Shown: one piece after another, positions 55,676 through 64,000 of the stretch | How positions within the stretch are numbered: the first letter of the stretch is position 1 | How the letters are laid out: each line of letters opens with the position of its first letter | From: Chromohalobacter canadensis | GTDB lineage: Bacteria; Pseudomonadota; Gammaproteobacteria; Pseudomonadales; Halomonadaceae | Reading direction: 5' to 3' | NCBI RefSeq assembly: GCF_034479555.1 | Contig: NZ_CP140151.1 | Location: forward strand, 1,798,001 to 1,862,000 | DNA length: 64,000 bases | Position numbers and translations under genes: made by a program | Notes under the pieces: generated by a model | What the model was told of the DNA's origin: nothing | Databases searched by the model: none | Seen by the model: the letters and a program-made list of their open reading frames with translations, nothing else

Positions 55676-56658
55676 GTTGGTGGACGCCACAGGTCGAGGC
55701 GATCGCGTTCGCGCTTTTTCAAGCATTGGTGATCCTGATCGCTGCGGTGGGCTCAGGGGCACTGCTGACCATGGTGGAACGGCGTCTGTTGGGCCTATGG
55801 CAGGACCGTTACGGTCCCAACCGTGTCGGGCCGTTCGGGGTGCTTCAGATTCTCGCCGACATGCTCAAGATCCTTTTCAAGGAAGACTGGATCCCGCCGT
55901 TCGCCGATCGCACCTTCTTCGTGCTGGCGCCGGCGATCGCCATGGCGTCATTGTTGTTGAGCTTCATGGTCATCCCCATCACGCCCAGCTGGGGGGTGGC
56001 CGATCTGCATATCGGCTTGCTGTTCTTCTTCGCCATGGCGGGCATCAACGTTTATGCGGTGCTCTTCGGCGGGTGGTCGAGCGGCAACAAGTACGCCTTG
56101 CTCGGGGCGATGCGCGCCTCGGCGCAGACGCTGTCCTATGAAGTCTTCATGGGCTTGTCGCTGATGGGCGTGGTGGCCATGGCCGGTTCGTTCAACATGC
56201 GCGAGATCGTCGCCGCCCAGGAAACGATATGGTTCATCGTGCCGCAGTTCTTCGGCTTCTGTACCTTCCTGGTCGCCGGTATCGCCGTGACGCACCGTCA
56301 CCCGTTCGACCAGCCCGAAGCTGAGCAGGAGCTGGCCGATGGCTATCACGTCGAGTATTCGGGCATGAAATGGGGCATGTTCTTCATCGGCGAGTACGTG
56401 GGCATCGTGCTGGTATCGGCGCTGATGGTGACGTTGTTTCTGGGTGGCTGGCACGGCCCGTGGTTGCCGCCCATCGTGTGGTTTCTGCTCAAGACTACCG
56501 TGTTCGTGGTTTTTTTCGTGCTGCTGCGTGCGGCCCTGCCGCGTCCTCGCTATGACGCGGTGATGAGCTTTGGGTGGAAGATCTGCCTGCCACTGACCCT
56601 GATCAATCTGCTGGTGACCGGCGCGCTGATTCTCGTATTCAGCCCCGCCGGTGGCTAA
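55672..56658 (+). CDS. nuoH: NADH-quinone oxidoreductase subunit H
   Basis: A 328-residue membrane subunit with eight helices that links the quinone site to the proton channels. [23 protein letters not shown], the Glu-rich loop [19 protein letters not shown] and [15 protein letters not shown] are diagnostic. The ATG lies in the nuoG stop overlap with GGAGG upstream, so it is translationally coupled. Confidence 0.97.
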   Translation: MSWWTPQVEAIAFALFQALVILIAAVGSGALLTMVERRLLGLWQDRYGPNRVGPFGVLQILADMLKILFKEDWIPPFADRTFFVLAPAIAMASLLLSFMVIPITPSWGVADLHIGLLFFFAMAGINVYAVLFGGWSSGNKYALLGAMRASAQTLSYEVFMGLSLMGVVAMAGSFNMREIVAAQETIWFIVPQFFGFCTFLVAGIAVTHRHPFDQPEAEQELADGYHVEYSGMKWGMFFIGEYVGIVLVSALMVTLFLGGWHGPWLPPIVWFLLKTTVFVVFFVLLRAALPRPRYDAVMSFGWKICLPLTLINLLVTGALILVFSPAGG

Positions 56659-56679
56659 GCGTCGAGACTGGAGGAGACC

Positions 56680-57222
56680 GTGACGATTAAATCACTGCTC
56701 GCGGGAACTTGGTCGCAGCTGCGGACGTTAGGCATGGTTTTCATGCACGCCTTCCGCAAGCGCGAGACCCTGCAGTACCCGGAAGAACCGGTCTATCTGT
56801 CGCCGCGCTATCGTGGGCGTATCGTGCTGACTCGCGACCCCGACGGCGAAGAGCGCTGCGTGGCGTGCAATCTCTGTGCGGTGGCGTGCCCGGTGGCGTG
56901 CATCTCGCTGCAGAAAGGCGAGAGCGAGGATGGTCGTTGGTACCCGGAGTTTTTCCGTATCAACTTCTCGCGCTGCATTTTCTGCGGCATGTGCGAGGAG
57001 GCGTGTCCGACCTCGGCGATTCAGTTGACGCCGGATTTCGAGATGAGCGAGTTTCGTCGCCAGGAACTGGTCTACGAGAAGGAAGATCTGCTGATCTCGG
57101 GGCCGGGCAAGGATCATAACTACAACTTCTATCGCGTGGCGGGGATGTCGATCGCCGGAAAAGACAAGGGCGAGGCGCAGAATGAAGCCGAGCCGATCAA
57201 CGTCAAGTCGTTGATGCCCTGA
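56680..57222 (+). CDS. nuoI: NADH-quinone oxidoreductase subunit I
   Basis: A 180-residue ferredoxin-like subunit with two 4Fe-4S clusters (N6a, N6b): [12 protein letters not shown] near residue 64 and [12 protein letters not shown] near residue 102. The GTG at 56680 is preceded by GGAGGAG. It passes electrons from NuoG toward NuoB. Confidence 0.97.
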   Translation: MTIKSLLAGTWSQLRTLGMVFMHAFRKRETLQYPEEPVYLSPRYRGRIVLTRDPDGEERCVACNLCAVACPVACISLQKGESEDGRWYPEFFRINFSRCIFCGMCEEACPTSAIQLTPDFEMSEFRRQELVYEKEDLLISGPGKDHNYNFYRVAGMSIAGKDKGEAQNEAEPINVKSLMP

Positions 57223-57254
57223 TCAGGATGCCCTTACTAGGATAGGGAGACACC

Positions 57255-57866
57255 ATGGAAATCGCCTTCTATCTCAGCGCCGTGGTTGCCGTGCTCGCGA
57301 CGCTTGGGGTGGTCACCGGTCGGCACCCGGTACATGCCTTGCTTTATCTGATCGTCTCGCTGATCGCGGTGGCGATGGTGTTCTTTGCACTGGGGGCGCC
57401 CTTCGCAGGGGCACTGGAAATCATCGTCTACGCTGGCGCGATCATGGTGTTGTTCGTGTTCGTGGTGATGATGCTCAACCTCGGCGAGGCTGCCGCGCAG
57501 CAGGAGCGCGACTGGTTGCGTCTGAGCACTTGGCTAGGACCGGCGATACTCAGCGGTGTCTTGCTGTTGGTGCTGTTGGTGACATTGATCGGTGCCGATG
57601 TGGGTGGCCGTATCGAGGGCGAGACCTTGACCGCCAAGGCGGTGGGCACGTTGCTGTTCGGGCCTTACCTAGTCGTCGTCGAGCTCGCCGCGATGCTGCT
57701 GCTGGCGGCGTTGGTGGCGGCGTCTCACCTGGGGCGCAGCGAGGCGCATGACGAGGCACACGCGGTACGCCAAGTGCCGAGCAAGCGCACCGCAGATGGC
57801 CGCGGTCGCGCTGCCAGCGAGCGGCCGCTCGGTGACGACACCCCAAGCGAGGAGAACTCACGATGA
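57255..57866 (+). CDS. nuoJ: NADH-quinone oxidoreductase subunit J
   Basis: A 203-residue membrane subunit with five helices. [21 protein letters not shown] ([17 protein letters not shown]) and [21 protein letters not shown] are the family's helix 2 and the pi-bulge helix 3. The Lys/Arg/Asp-rich C-terminal tail of about 40 residues is variable. It overlaps nuoK by ATGA. Confidence 0.95.
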   Translation: MEIAFYLSAVVAVLATLGVVTGRHPVHALLYLIVSLIAVAMVFFALGAPFAGALEIIVYAGAIMVLFVFVVMMLNLGEAAAQQERDWLRLSTWLGPAILSGVLLLVLLVTLIGADVGGRIEGETLTAKAVGTLLFGPYLVVVELAAMLLLAALVAASHLGRSEAHDEAHAVRQVPSKRTADGRGRAASERPLGDDTPSEENSR

Positions 57867-58171
57867 ATGGCGTTCCCATGGAACACGGCCTGATCCTGGC
57901 GTCGGTCCTCTTCGCGCTGGGACTGGTGGGGCTGATGATGCGCCGCAACATGCTGTTCGTGCTGATGAGCCTGGAAGTCATGATGAACGCGGCGGGGCTC
58001 GCCTTCATCGTTGCGGGGACGCGCTGGGGGCAGCCCGACGGCCAGGTGATGTTCCTGCTGGTGATCACCCTGGCAGCGGCCGAGGCAAGCGTGGGGCTGG
58101 CGCTGTTGTTGCAGCTCTATCGGCGCTTCAAGACCCTTGATATCGATGCGGCAAGCAGGTTGCGCGGATGA
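57863..58171 (+). CDS. nuoK: NADH-quinone oxidoreductase subunit K
   Basis: A 102-residue membrane subunit with three helices. [20 protein letters not shown] holds the first conserved Glu (SLE) and [22 protein letters not shown] the second, both on the proton path. It overlaps nuoJ and nuoL by ATGA at each end. Confidence 0.96.
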   Translation: MNGVPMEHGLILASVLFALGLVGLMMRRNMLFVLMSLEVMMNAAGLAFIVAGTRWGQPDGQVMFLLVITLAAAEASVGLALLLQLYRRFKTLDIDAASRLRG

Positions 58172-60021
58172 ATCTACTCACTCTGACATTTTTGTTTCCC
58201 CTGTTGGGATGTCTTGTCCTGGCGCTGAGTGGTGACCGCCTGTCGCTGCGTGGCGCGGCGACGGTAGGGGTCACCGCACTGGGACTGGCGGCGGCCACGA
58301 CCGTGTGGGTGGGCCTCGACTTCCTCGGGCACGGCTCGGCGGCCCAGGTCACGGAGCTTTGGACCTGGATCGACGTGGGCGATTTCCAGTCGTCGATGGG
58401 GCTGCTGGTCGATGGGCTGTCGCTGACGATGCTCGGCGTGATCACCGGCGTGGGCTTTTTGATCCATCTGTTCGCAGCCTGGTACATGCGCGGTGACACG
58501 GGAGTTCGCCGTTTCTATGCCTACATGAACCTGTTCGTGTTCAGCATGGTGCTGCTGGTGCTGGGCGACAACCTGCTATTGCTGTACCTCGGTTGGGAAG
58601 GTGTCGGCCTGTGCAGCTATTTGTTGATCGGCTACTACTACCATGAGTCGGCCAATGGCTGGGCGGCGTTCAAGGCCTTTCTGGTGACACGTATCGGCGA
58701 TGTGTTGATGGCGATCGGGCTATTCATCCTGTTCGTCGAGCTTGGCACGTTGGATATCCAGACGTTGTTGGCACGGGCGCCGCAGGTCTGGGCACACGGC
58801 GACCTGATGGTCGAACTGGCCACGTTGATGTTGCTGGGCGGGGCGCTCGGCAAGTCCGCACAGTTGCCGCTGCACACCTGGCTGGCCGATGCCATGGCCG
58901 GCCCCACGCCGGTCTCGGCGCTGATCCACGCGGCGACCATGGTCACCGCCGGGGTGTATCTGATCGCGCGCATGCATGGCCTGTTCCTGCTGGCGCCGGA
59001 TGTTCTGACGTTGGTGGGCTGGATCGGTGCGGTGACGCTGCTGATGGCCGGGTTCGCCGCCCTGGCGCAGACCGATATCAAACGCGTGCTGGCCTATTCG
59101 ACGATGAGCCAGATCGGCTACATGTTCCTGGCACTGGGCGTGGGGGCCTTCGATGCGGCAATTTTCCATCTGATGATGCATGCTTTCTTCAAGGCGTTGC
59201 TGTTCCTCTCGGCCGGCTCGGTGATCATCTCCTGTCACCACGAGCAGGACATGCGACGCCTGGGTGGGCTGTGGCGCAAGCTGCCGCTGGCCTATGCCGG
59301 GTTCGTGGTCGGTGGCTCGGCGCTGGCCGCATTGCCGCTGGTGACGGCTGGCTTCTACAGCAAGGACGAGATCCTCTGGGAAGCGCTGGCGTCCGGGCAT
59401 ATCGGTTTGCTGATGGCGGGCCTGGTCGGCGCGCTGCTGACTTCGCTTTATACCGTGCGCTTGATCGTCGGCACCTTCCATGGCACGCCGGGCAGCGATC
59501 ATAGCCGGGATGCCGAGGGCGGGCGCGGCCTGGTGCATGGTCTGCCTCTGGTCGTGCTGATCGTACTCTCGACGCTGGTGGGCGCCTGGATTCACCCGCC
59601 GCTCGACGAGGTGCTGCCGGCAAGCCCCGGCGCGGCGAAGGAAGCCGGACGCCATGCGCTGGAAATCGGTGCCATGCTGGTCGCCGTGGGCGGTGTGGCA
59701 GTGGCGCTGTGGCTGTTCGCGTGGCGACGCGAGCTGGTGGCGCGCTTGGTCGCCCTGCCGGAAGGTGCGCGCTTGTGGCGCTTGTGGCATCACGCCTGGG
59801 GCTTCGATGCCCTGTTCGATGCAGTACTGGTCAAGCCGTTCCGTGGCCTGGTGTGGCTGTGGCGTAGCGACTGGATCAACGGGTTGTGCAACTTGGTGCC
59901 GTTGCTGGCGCGCGGCCTGCGCTGGCTATTGACGCGCTCCCAGACGGGGCGGCTGCGCCACTATGCCGTTTCGATGACGCTGGGCGCGACCGTGGTGCTG
60001 ATCTTCCTGGCTTTGGGGTAA
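58168..60021 (+). CDS. nuoL: NADH-quinone oxidoreductase subunit L
   Basis: A 617-residue antiporter-like subunit with 14 core helices and the C-terminal lateral helix. [18 protein letters not shown] holds the conserved Glu. [21 protein letters not shown] and [18 protein letters not shown] hold the conserved His/Lys of the channel. It is the most distal proton pump of complex I. Confidence 0.96.
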   Translation: MNLLTLTFLFPLLGCLVLALSGDRLSLRGAATVGVTALGLAAATTVWVGLDFLGHGSAAQVTELWTWIDVGDFQSSMGLLVDGLSLTMLGVITGVGFLIHLFAAWYMRGDTGVRRFYAYMNLFVFSMVLLVLGDNLLLLYLGWEGVGLCSYLLIGYYYHESANGWAAFKAFLVTRIGDVLMAIGLFILFVELGTLDIQTLLARAPQVWAHGDLMVELATLMLLGGALGKSAQLPLHTWLADAMAGPTPVSALIHAATMVTAGVYLIARMHGLFLLAPDVLTLVGWIGAVTLLMAGFAALAQTDIKRVLAYSTMSQIGYMFLALGVGAFDAAIFHLMMHAFFKALLFLSAGSVIISCHHEQDMRRLGGLWRKLPLAYAGFVVGGSALAALPLVTAGFYSKDEILWEALASGHIGLLMAGLVGALLTSLYTVRLIVGTFHGTPGSDHSRDAEGGRGLVHGLPLVVLIVLSTLVGAWIHPPLDEVLPASPGAAKEAGRHALEIGAMLVAVGGVAVALWLFAWRRELVARLVALPEGARLWRLWHHAWGFDALFDAVLVKPFRGLVWLWRSDWINGLCNLVPLLARGLRWLLTRSQTGRLRHYAVSMTLGATVVLIFLALG

Positions 60022-60024
60022 GCG

Positions 60025-60099
60025 ATGTACGACTTGAAGAAAGACACCGGTGGCGGGGATAGAAGGCTAACGTGGCAAGCTGAGGGGGCGCAGCGCTGA
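60025..60099 (+). CDS. Possible 24-codon linker ORF between nuoL and nuoM
   Basis: An ATG 3 bp after the nuoL stop opens a 24-codon frame (MYDLKKDTGGGD...) whose TGA overlaps the nuoM ATG as TGATG. It fills almost the whole 77-bp gap. It may keep ribosomes moving from nuoL to nuoM. The peptide has no recognisable domain, and the frame could be chance. Confidence 0.3.
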   Translation: MYDLKKDTGGGDRRLTWQAEGAQR

Positions 60100-61640
60100 T
60101 GATTCTTGTCTGTCTGATTCTGATTCCCTTCATCGGCGGGTTGCTGTGTTGGCAAGCCGAGCGTTTCGGTGAGCAACCGCCGCGCTGGATTGCCCTGGGC
60201 ACCATGCTGCTCGAGTTGGCGCTGGTGCTGGGCGTGTGGTGGCATGGCGATTACGGCTTGAACGCCGTGCAGGGTGCCTCGGACTGGGTCCTCGAGTGGC
60301 GCGCTGATTGGATCCCCCGTTTCGGGATCGAGGTCCACTTGGCGCTGGATGGCTTGTCGTTGATCATGATCGCGCTCACCGGGCTACTTGGCGTGCTGGC
60401 GGTGGTGTGCTCATGGCACGAAATCTCGCGTCGCATCGGCTTTTTCCACCTCAACCTGCTGTGGATCCTTGGTGGGGTGGTCGGCGTCTTCCTCGCCATC
60501 GACCTGTTCCTGTTCTTCTTCTTCTGGGAGATGATGCTGGTCCCCATGTATTTCCTGATCGCGTTGTGGGGGCATAGCGGTTCCACGGGCAACACGCGGA
60601 TTCAGGCGGCGACGAAGTTCTTCATCTACACCCAGGCCAGCGGGCTTCTGATGCTGGTGGCCATTCTCGGCCTGGTGTTTGCACATCATGCCGCCACCGG
60701 GGAATACAGCTTCAGTTACGAGGCGCTTCGCCATACTGCCCAGAACGAGCTCTCTCCTCAGATGGCATGGTGGCTGATGCTAGGCTTCTTCATCGCCTTT
60801 GCGGTCAAGATGCCGGTGGTGCCGCTGCATGGGTGGCTGCCCGATGCGCATGCCCAGGCCCCCACCGCGGGTAGCGTCGATCTGGCAGGAATTCTGCTCA
60901 AGACGGCCGCCTACGGTATGTTGCGCTTCGCCTTGCCGCTGTTTCCCGAGGCTTCTCAGGCGTTCGCGCCGGTCGCGATGGGGCTTGGCATCCTGGGGAT
61001 CTTCTACGGCGCGATCCTGGCTTGCGGCCAGCATGACCTGAAACGCTTAGTGGCTTATTCCAGTATTTCCCATATGGGCTTCGTGCTGATTGGCATCTAC
61101 AGTGGCACCGAATTGGCGCTGCAGGGCGTGGTAGTGCTCATGGTCGCGCATGCTTTCTCTGCCTCGGGGCTATTCATTATCAGTGGCCAACTCTACGAGC
61201 GTCTGCATACCCGCGACATGCGCTTGATGGGCGGCCTATGGGGCCGCATCAAGGGCCTGCCGGGCATCGCACTGTGCTTCGTGGCGGCCTCAATGGGCCT
61301 CCCGGGGACGGCCAATTTCATTGGTGAGTTCCTGGTGCTGTTCGGCACCTTCGACGCCTGGCCCTGGGTGGTCGTGGTCGCCAGTGGCGGCTTCGTGATG
61401 GCGGCGATCTATTCGCTTTTCATCATGCAGCGCGTCTACTTCGGTCCGGCCAAAGAAGAAACGCCTCTGGGCGGGCTCGATGGCCGCGAAACCGTGATGA
61501 TGCTCGGCCTGCTGGCCCTGGTGCTGTGGGTCGGGCTCTACCCAGGCCCATTGCTGGACACCTCGGAGGCGGCGATGCAAAACGTTGAGCACATCATGAC
61601 GCTGGAAGAAACGCCTGCCATGCTTGAGGAGACGCCATGA
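60099..61640 (+). CDS. nuoM: NADH-quinone oxidoreductase subunit M
   Basis: A 513-residue antiporter-like membrane subunit with 14 helices. FFWEMMLVPMYFLIALWG carries the channel Glu, PDAHAQAPTAGSVDLAGILL and DLKRLVAYSSISHMGFV the His/Lys signature. The C-terminus has a Glu/Thr-rich repeat ETPAMLEETP that is unusual but harmless-looking. It overlaps nuoN by ATGA. Confidence 0.96.
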   Translation: MILVCLILIPFIGGLLCWQAERFGEQPPRWIALGTMLLELALVLGVWWHGDYGLNAVQGASDWVLEWRADWIPRFGIEVHLALDGLSLIMIALTGLLGVLAVVCSWHEISRRIGFFHLNLLWILGGVVGVFLAIDLFLFFFFWEMMLVPMYFLIALWGHSGSTGNTRIQAATKFFIYTQASGLLMLVAILGLVFAHHAATGEYSFSYEALRHTAQNELSPQMAWWLMLGFFIAFAVKMPVVPLHGWLPDAHAQAPTAGSVDLAGILLKTAAYGMLRFALPLFPEASQAFAPVAMGLGILGIFYGAILACGQHDLKRLVAYSSISHMGFVLIGIYSGTELALQGVVVLMVAHAFSASGLFIISGQLYERLHTRDMRLMGGLWGRIKGLPGIALCFVAASMGLPGTANFIGEFLVLFGTFDAWPWVVVVASGGFVMAAIYSLFIMQRVYFGPAKEETPLGGLDGRETVMMLGLLALVLWVGLYPGPLLDTSEAAMQNVEHIMTLEETPAMLEETP

Positions 61641-63070
61641 CGTCGTTGCTTGCTCTTTCACCGCTGATCCTCGTCTGCGCCACGGCCATCGTGGTAATGC
61701 TGACCATTGCGTGGCGTCGACATCACGACCTGACGGCTACGTTGACCGTGATTGGCCTCAATTTGGCGCTGGCGGCACAGCTTCTGGCCTGGTGGCAGGC
61801 ACCGCTCGACGTGACGCCGCTACTGACGGTGGACGGCCTTTCGATCTTCGGCGGCGTGCTGATTCTCGTCGCTACGCTGGCCTGCGCCACGCTGGGCCAT
61901 GCTTATCTCGAAGGCGCGCGCGGTCCACGCGAGGAATATTATCTGCTGCTGTTGTGTGCTGCCGCTGGCGGGATTGCGCTGGTGAGCAGTCGCCACCTGG
62001 CCTCGCTGTTCTTCAGCCTGGAACTGTTGTCGATGCCGCTTTACGGCATGCTGGCCTACACCTATCGAGAGCGTGGAGCCTTGGAAGCAGGCGTCAAGTA
62101 CATGGTGCTCTCCGCGGCGGCCTCGGCCTTCTTGCTGTTCGGCATGGCACTATTGTATGCGTTCACCGGGCATCTCGATTTCGCCGGGTTGGGCGGGGCA
62201 CTGGCGTCAGCAGGCGGCGATGGATGGCTTCTGGCTGGCATGGGGATGATGCTCATCGGTCTGGGCTTTAAACTTTCCATCGTGCCGTTCCATTTGTGGA
62301 CGCCGGACGTCTACGAAGGAAGTCCCGCCCCGGCGGCCACCTTCCTGGCCTCGGCAAGCAAGGTGGCGGTACTGATAGTCTTGCTGCGCCTGCTGCAATC
62401 CGCCCCGGCGACCCAAGATGCCTGGTTTCACAGCCTGCTCGCCGTACTCGCCTTCGTGACGATGCTGGTCGGCAACCTGCTGGCGTTGATGCAGCAAGAT
62501 CTCAAGCGCCTGCTGGGCTATTCCTCGATCGCGCATTTTGGCTATTTGCTGGTGGCGCTGGTGATCAACGAGGGGCTGGCGGTGGAAACCGCAGGTATCT
62601 ATCTTGTGACCTATGTGCTGACGACGCTGGGAGCGTTCGGCGTGGTGACGCTGCTGTCGAGCCCCTATGGCGGCGCCGATGCCAGTCGCTTGCACCATTA
62701 CCGTGGTTTGTTCTGGCGGCGGCCCTACCTGACGGCGGTACTGACGGTGATGATGCTATCGCTGGCGGGCATTCCCTTGACCGCGGGCTTCATCGGCAAG
62801 TTCTACATCGTCGCGGTGGGGGTCGAAGCCAGCCGCTGGTGGCTGGTCGGCGCCGTGGTGGCCGGGAGCGCCATCGGACTTTTCTACTATCTACGCGTGA
62901 TGGTGACGCTCTTTTTGCCAGAGCCGGGCATGCAGCGCCGTGACGCCACCACCGACTGGGCGCAACGCGCCGGCGGCGTGGTGGTGCTGGCACTGGCGGC
63001 CTTGGTCGTGCTGTTGGGGGTTTATCCTGCGCCGATGATCGACTGGGTGCGGCTCATGGCGGCGACATAA
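61637..63070 (+). CDS. nuoN: NADH-quinone oxidoreductase subunit N
   Basis: A 477-residue antiporter-like subunit. FSLELLSMPLYGMLAY holds the conserved Glu, WTPDVYEGSPAPAATFLAS is the NuoN-specific loop, and DLKRLLGYSSIAHFGYL holds the Lys channel motif. It is the last gene of the nuo operon. Its stop lies 32 bp from that of the convergent EEP-family gene. Confidence 0.96.
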   Translation: MTSLLALSPLILVCATAIVVMLTIAWRRHHDLTATLTVIGLNLALAAQLLAWWQAPLDVTPLLTVDGLSIFGGVLILVATLACATLGHAYLEGARGPREEYYLLLLCAAAGGIALVSSRHLASLFFSLELLSMPLYGMLAYTYRERGALEAGVKYMVLSAAASAFLLFGMALLYAFTGHLDFAGLGGALASAGGDGWLLAGMGMMLIGLGFKLSIVPFHLWTPDVYEGSPAPAATFLASASKVAVLIVLLRLLQSAPATQDAWFHSLLAVLAFVTMLVGNLLALMQQDLKRLLGYSSIAHFGYLLVALVINEGLAVETAGIYLVTYVLTTLGAFGVVTLLSSPYGGADASRLHHYRGLFWRRPYLTAVLTVMMLSLAGIPLTAGFIGKFYIVAVGVEASRWWLVGAVVAGSAIGLFYYLRVMVTLFLPEPGMQRRDATTDWAQRAGGVVVLALAALVVLLGVYPAPMIDWVRLMAAT

Positions 63071-63102
63071 GCGCCGCGAACGTGCTGATGCGGTGCCGCT
63101 TG

Positions 63103-63924
63103 CTATGAGGCGGCATTGTTGTCGTCGGGCATGCTGCGCAGGCAGGCGGTGGGCAATTGAATGTCCACTGCCACCGGCAGATGATCAGAAAACAGCCGGT
63201 CGAGCACTTCGAAGCGTTCGGCGTGCAAGGCGTCGGAGATCAGAATGTGATCGAGCGCGCGGCGTGGCTGCCAGGCGGGATACGACAACGGCATCGCCAC
63301 GGGATGCAGTGGTAGCGCACGGCAGAAGCGTTGGTGGGCGTTGATCTGATCCGGCGTGCAGTTGAGATCGCCCATCACTACCACGTGGCGTAGCGGTTGA
63401 ATCAGCTCGCTCAAGTAGTCGAGTTGCCGGGTACGCGCACGATGACCCAGTGCCAAGTGCGCCACGACCAGATGCAGGGCATCGGGGCCGTCGCCGAAGC
63501 GTGCGTGAATGGCGCCGCGTCCCGGTAACGTGCCGGGCAGGCGATACTCGTCTACCTGGCGCGGCGTCAGGCGCGACAGCAGCCCGTTGCTGTGCTGGGC
63601 GACACGCCCCAGGTTGCGGTTGAGCTGTTGGTAATGATGCGGAAAGCTGGCCCGCTTGGCGAGGTACTCCACCTGATTGACGTGTCCCGACCTGAAGCTG
63701 CCCCCATCGACCTCCTGCAGACCCACGATATCGTAGTCGCGTAGCGTGTCGCCGATCAGGTCGAGCCGTCCCTGACGCTTGGGATGCGGCAGGACGTGCT
63801 GCCAACTGCGTGTCAGATAATGGTGATAGGCCGACGTATGAATACCGACCTGCAAGTTGCAGGTCAGAAGGCGTAAAGAGCGGGGCGCCTGGGAAGCAGG
63901 CGCCGCGGCGGTGGCGTTACTCAT
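63103..63924 (-). CDS. Endonuclease/exonuclease/phosphatase (EEP) family protein
   Basis: A 273-residue Mg-dependent phosphodiesterase-fold protein. TCNLQVGI, GLQEVDGGSF (metal-binding Glu), HLVVAHLALG, VMGDLNCTP (catalytic Asp/Asn) and LFSDHLPVAVDI (final Asp-His pair) give the full EEP catalytic set. Members cut DNA, RNA, phosphoinositides or sphingomyelin; with no signal peptide, a cytosolic nucleic acid or nucleotide substrate is most likely. Its ATG overlaps the stop of the upstream gene by 8 bp. Confidence 0.87.
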   Translation of the reverse strand: MSNATAAAPASQAPRSLRLLTCNLQVGIHTSAYHHYLTRSWQHVLPHPKRQGRLDLIGDTLRDYDIVGLQEVDGGSFRSGHVNQVEYLAKRASFPHHYQQLNRNLGRVAQHSNGLLSRLTPRQVDEYRLPGTLPGRGAIHARFGDGPDALHLVVAHLALGHRARTRQLDYLSELIQPLRHVVVMGDLNCTPDQINAHQRFCRALPLHPVAMPLSYPAWQPRRALDHILISDALHAERFEVLDRLFSDHLPVAVDIQLPTACLRSMPDDNNAAS

Positions 63925-64000
63925 TGCGTTCGCTGCGTACCTTGTCGATCAGGACATCGGCGATCTTGGGCATGTTCTCCAGCGAGCCGGCGCTGCTGGG
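63917..64000 (-). CDS. C-terminal end of an unidentified protein, 5' part outside window
   Basis: The last 27 residues are visible, ending LENMPKIADVLIDKVRSERNE. The TAA lies inside the start of the EEP gene, so the two are translationally coupled. The tail alone is not enough to name the family. Confidence 0.6.
   Translation of the reverse strand, partial: PSSAGSLENMPKIADVLIDKVRSERNE

Overview
The window is 64 kb of a GC-rich (about 60-65 % by eye) gammaproteobacterial chromosome. A fused nuoCD inside a full nuoA-N operon, a ygfB-pepP-ubiH-ubiI cluster divergent from zapA-6S RNA-fau, an OsmC-YcaO fusion protein, thiS-thiG-trmB, a TRAP transporter and acidic proteins all fit Halomonadaceae (Halomonas/Chromohalobacter-like). 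The genus is inferred, not proven. No rRNA, tRNA or CRISPR array was seen.

Layout. 1-7.3 kb holds LPS inner-core genes: two family 9 heptosyltransferase-like proteins, a family 4 glycosyltransferase, Kdo kinase KdkA, HldE and the Kdo transferase WaaA, followed by rpiA. 7.5-9.1 kb is ilvA. 9.1-9.6 kb holds a stem-loop, a 31-residue membrane peptide and a palindromic intergenic repeat. 9.6-15.8 kb is fau, 6S RNA and zapA on the minus strand, diverging from ygfB-pepP-ubiH-ubiI. 15.9-21.4 kb carries a GFA protein, a macrodomain protein, a chemoreceptor flanked by two copies of a 46-bp sequence, and OsmC-YcaO.

21.4-30.5 kb is a lower-GC accessory island. It starts with a ThsB/MTH538-like TIR protein and the first 31 codons of a second gene of MPFG/DUF4071 type. 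That gene is cut by an IS1380-family element, which on its other side cuts a small membrane protein gene under a MerR/CueR-type promoter. A copper island follows: a type-1 copper protein gene split by an IS481-family element with a perfect 6-bp target duplication, a two-component pair, the multicopper oxidase CopA and the outer-membrane protein CopB. A shared 11-bp-spaced TTCAG direct repeat lies before both the cupredoxin and copA and is the likely response-regulator operator.

30.7-47.5 kb is core and transport metabolism: a thioesterase, DUF423, an Na+/alanine symporter, thiSG, trmB, a candidate antisense-to-SD small RNA, a D-2-hydroxyacid dehydrogenase, an AEC carrier, a FixH-like protein, a cluster of DnaA-box-like sites, an FKBP isomerase, TRAP dctP with convergent dctMQ, an ABC-F protein, dtd, a Usp protein and thiD. 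48.0-63.1 kb is the 13-gene complex I operon. An EEP-family phosphodiesterase/nuclease and the tail of an unidentified gene close the window.

The strongest accessory signals are the broken TIR defence operon, the IS1380 junction that lacks a target duplication, and the IS481-split copper protein, which would read in frame if the element were removed.
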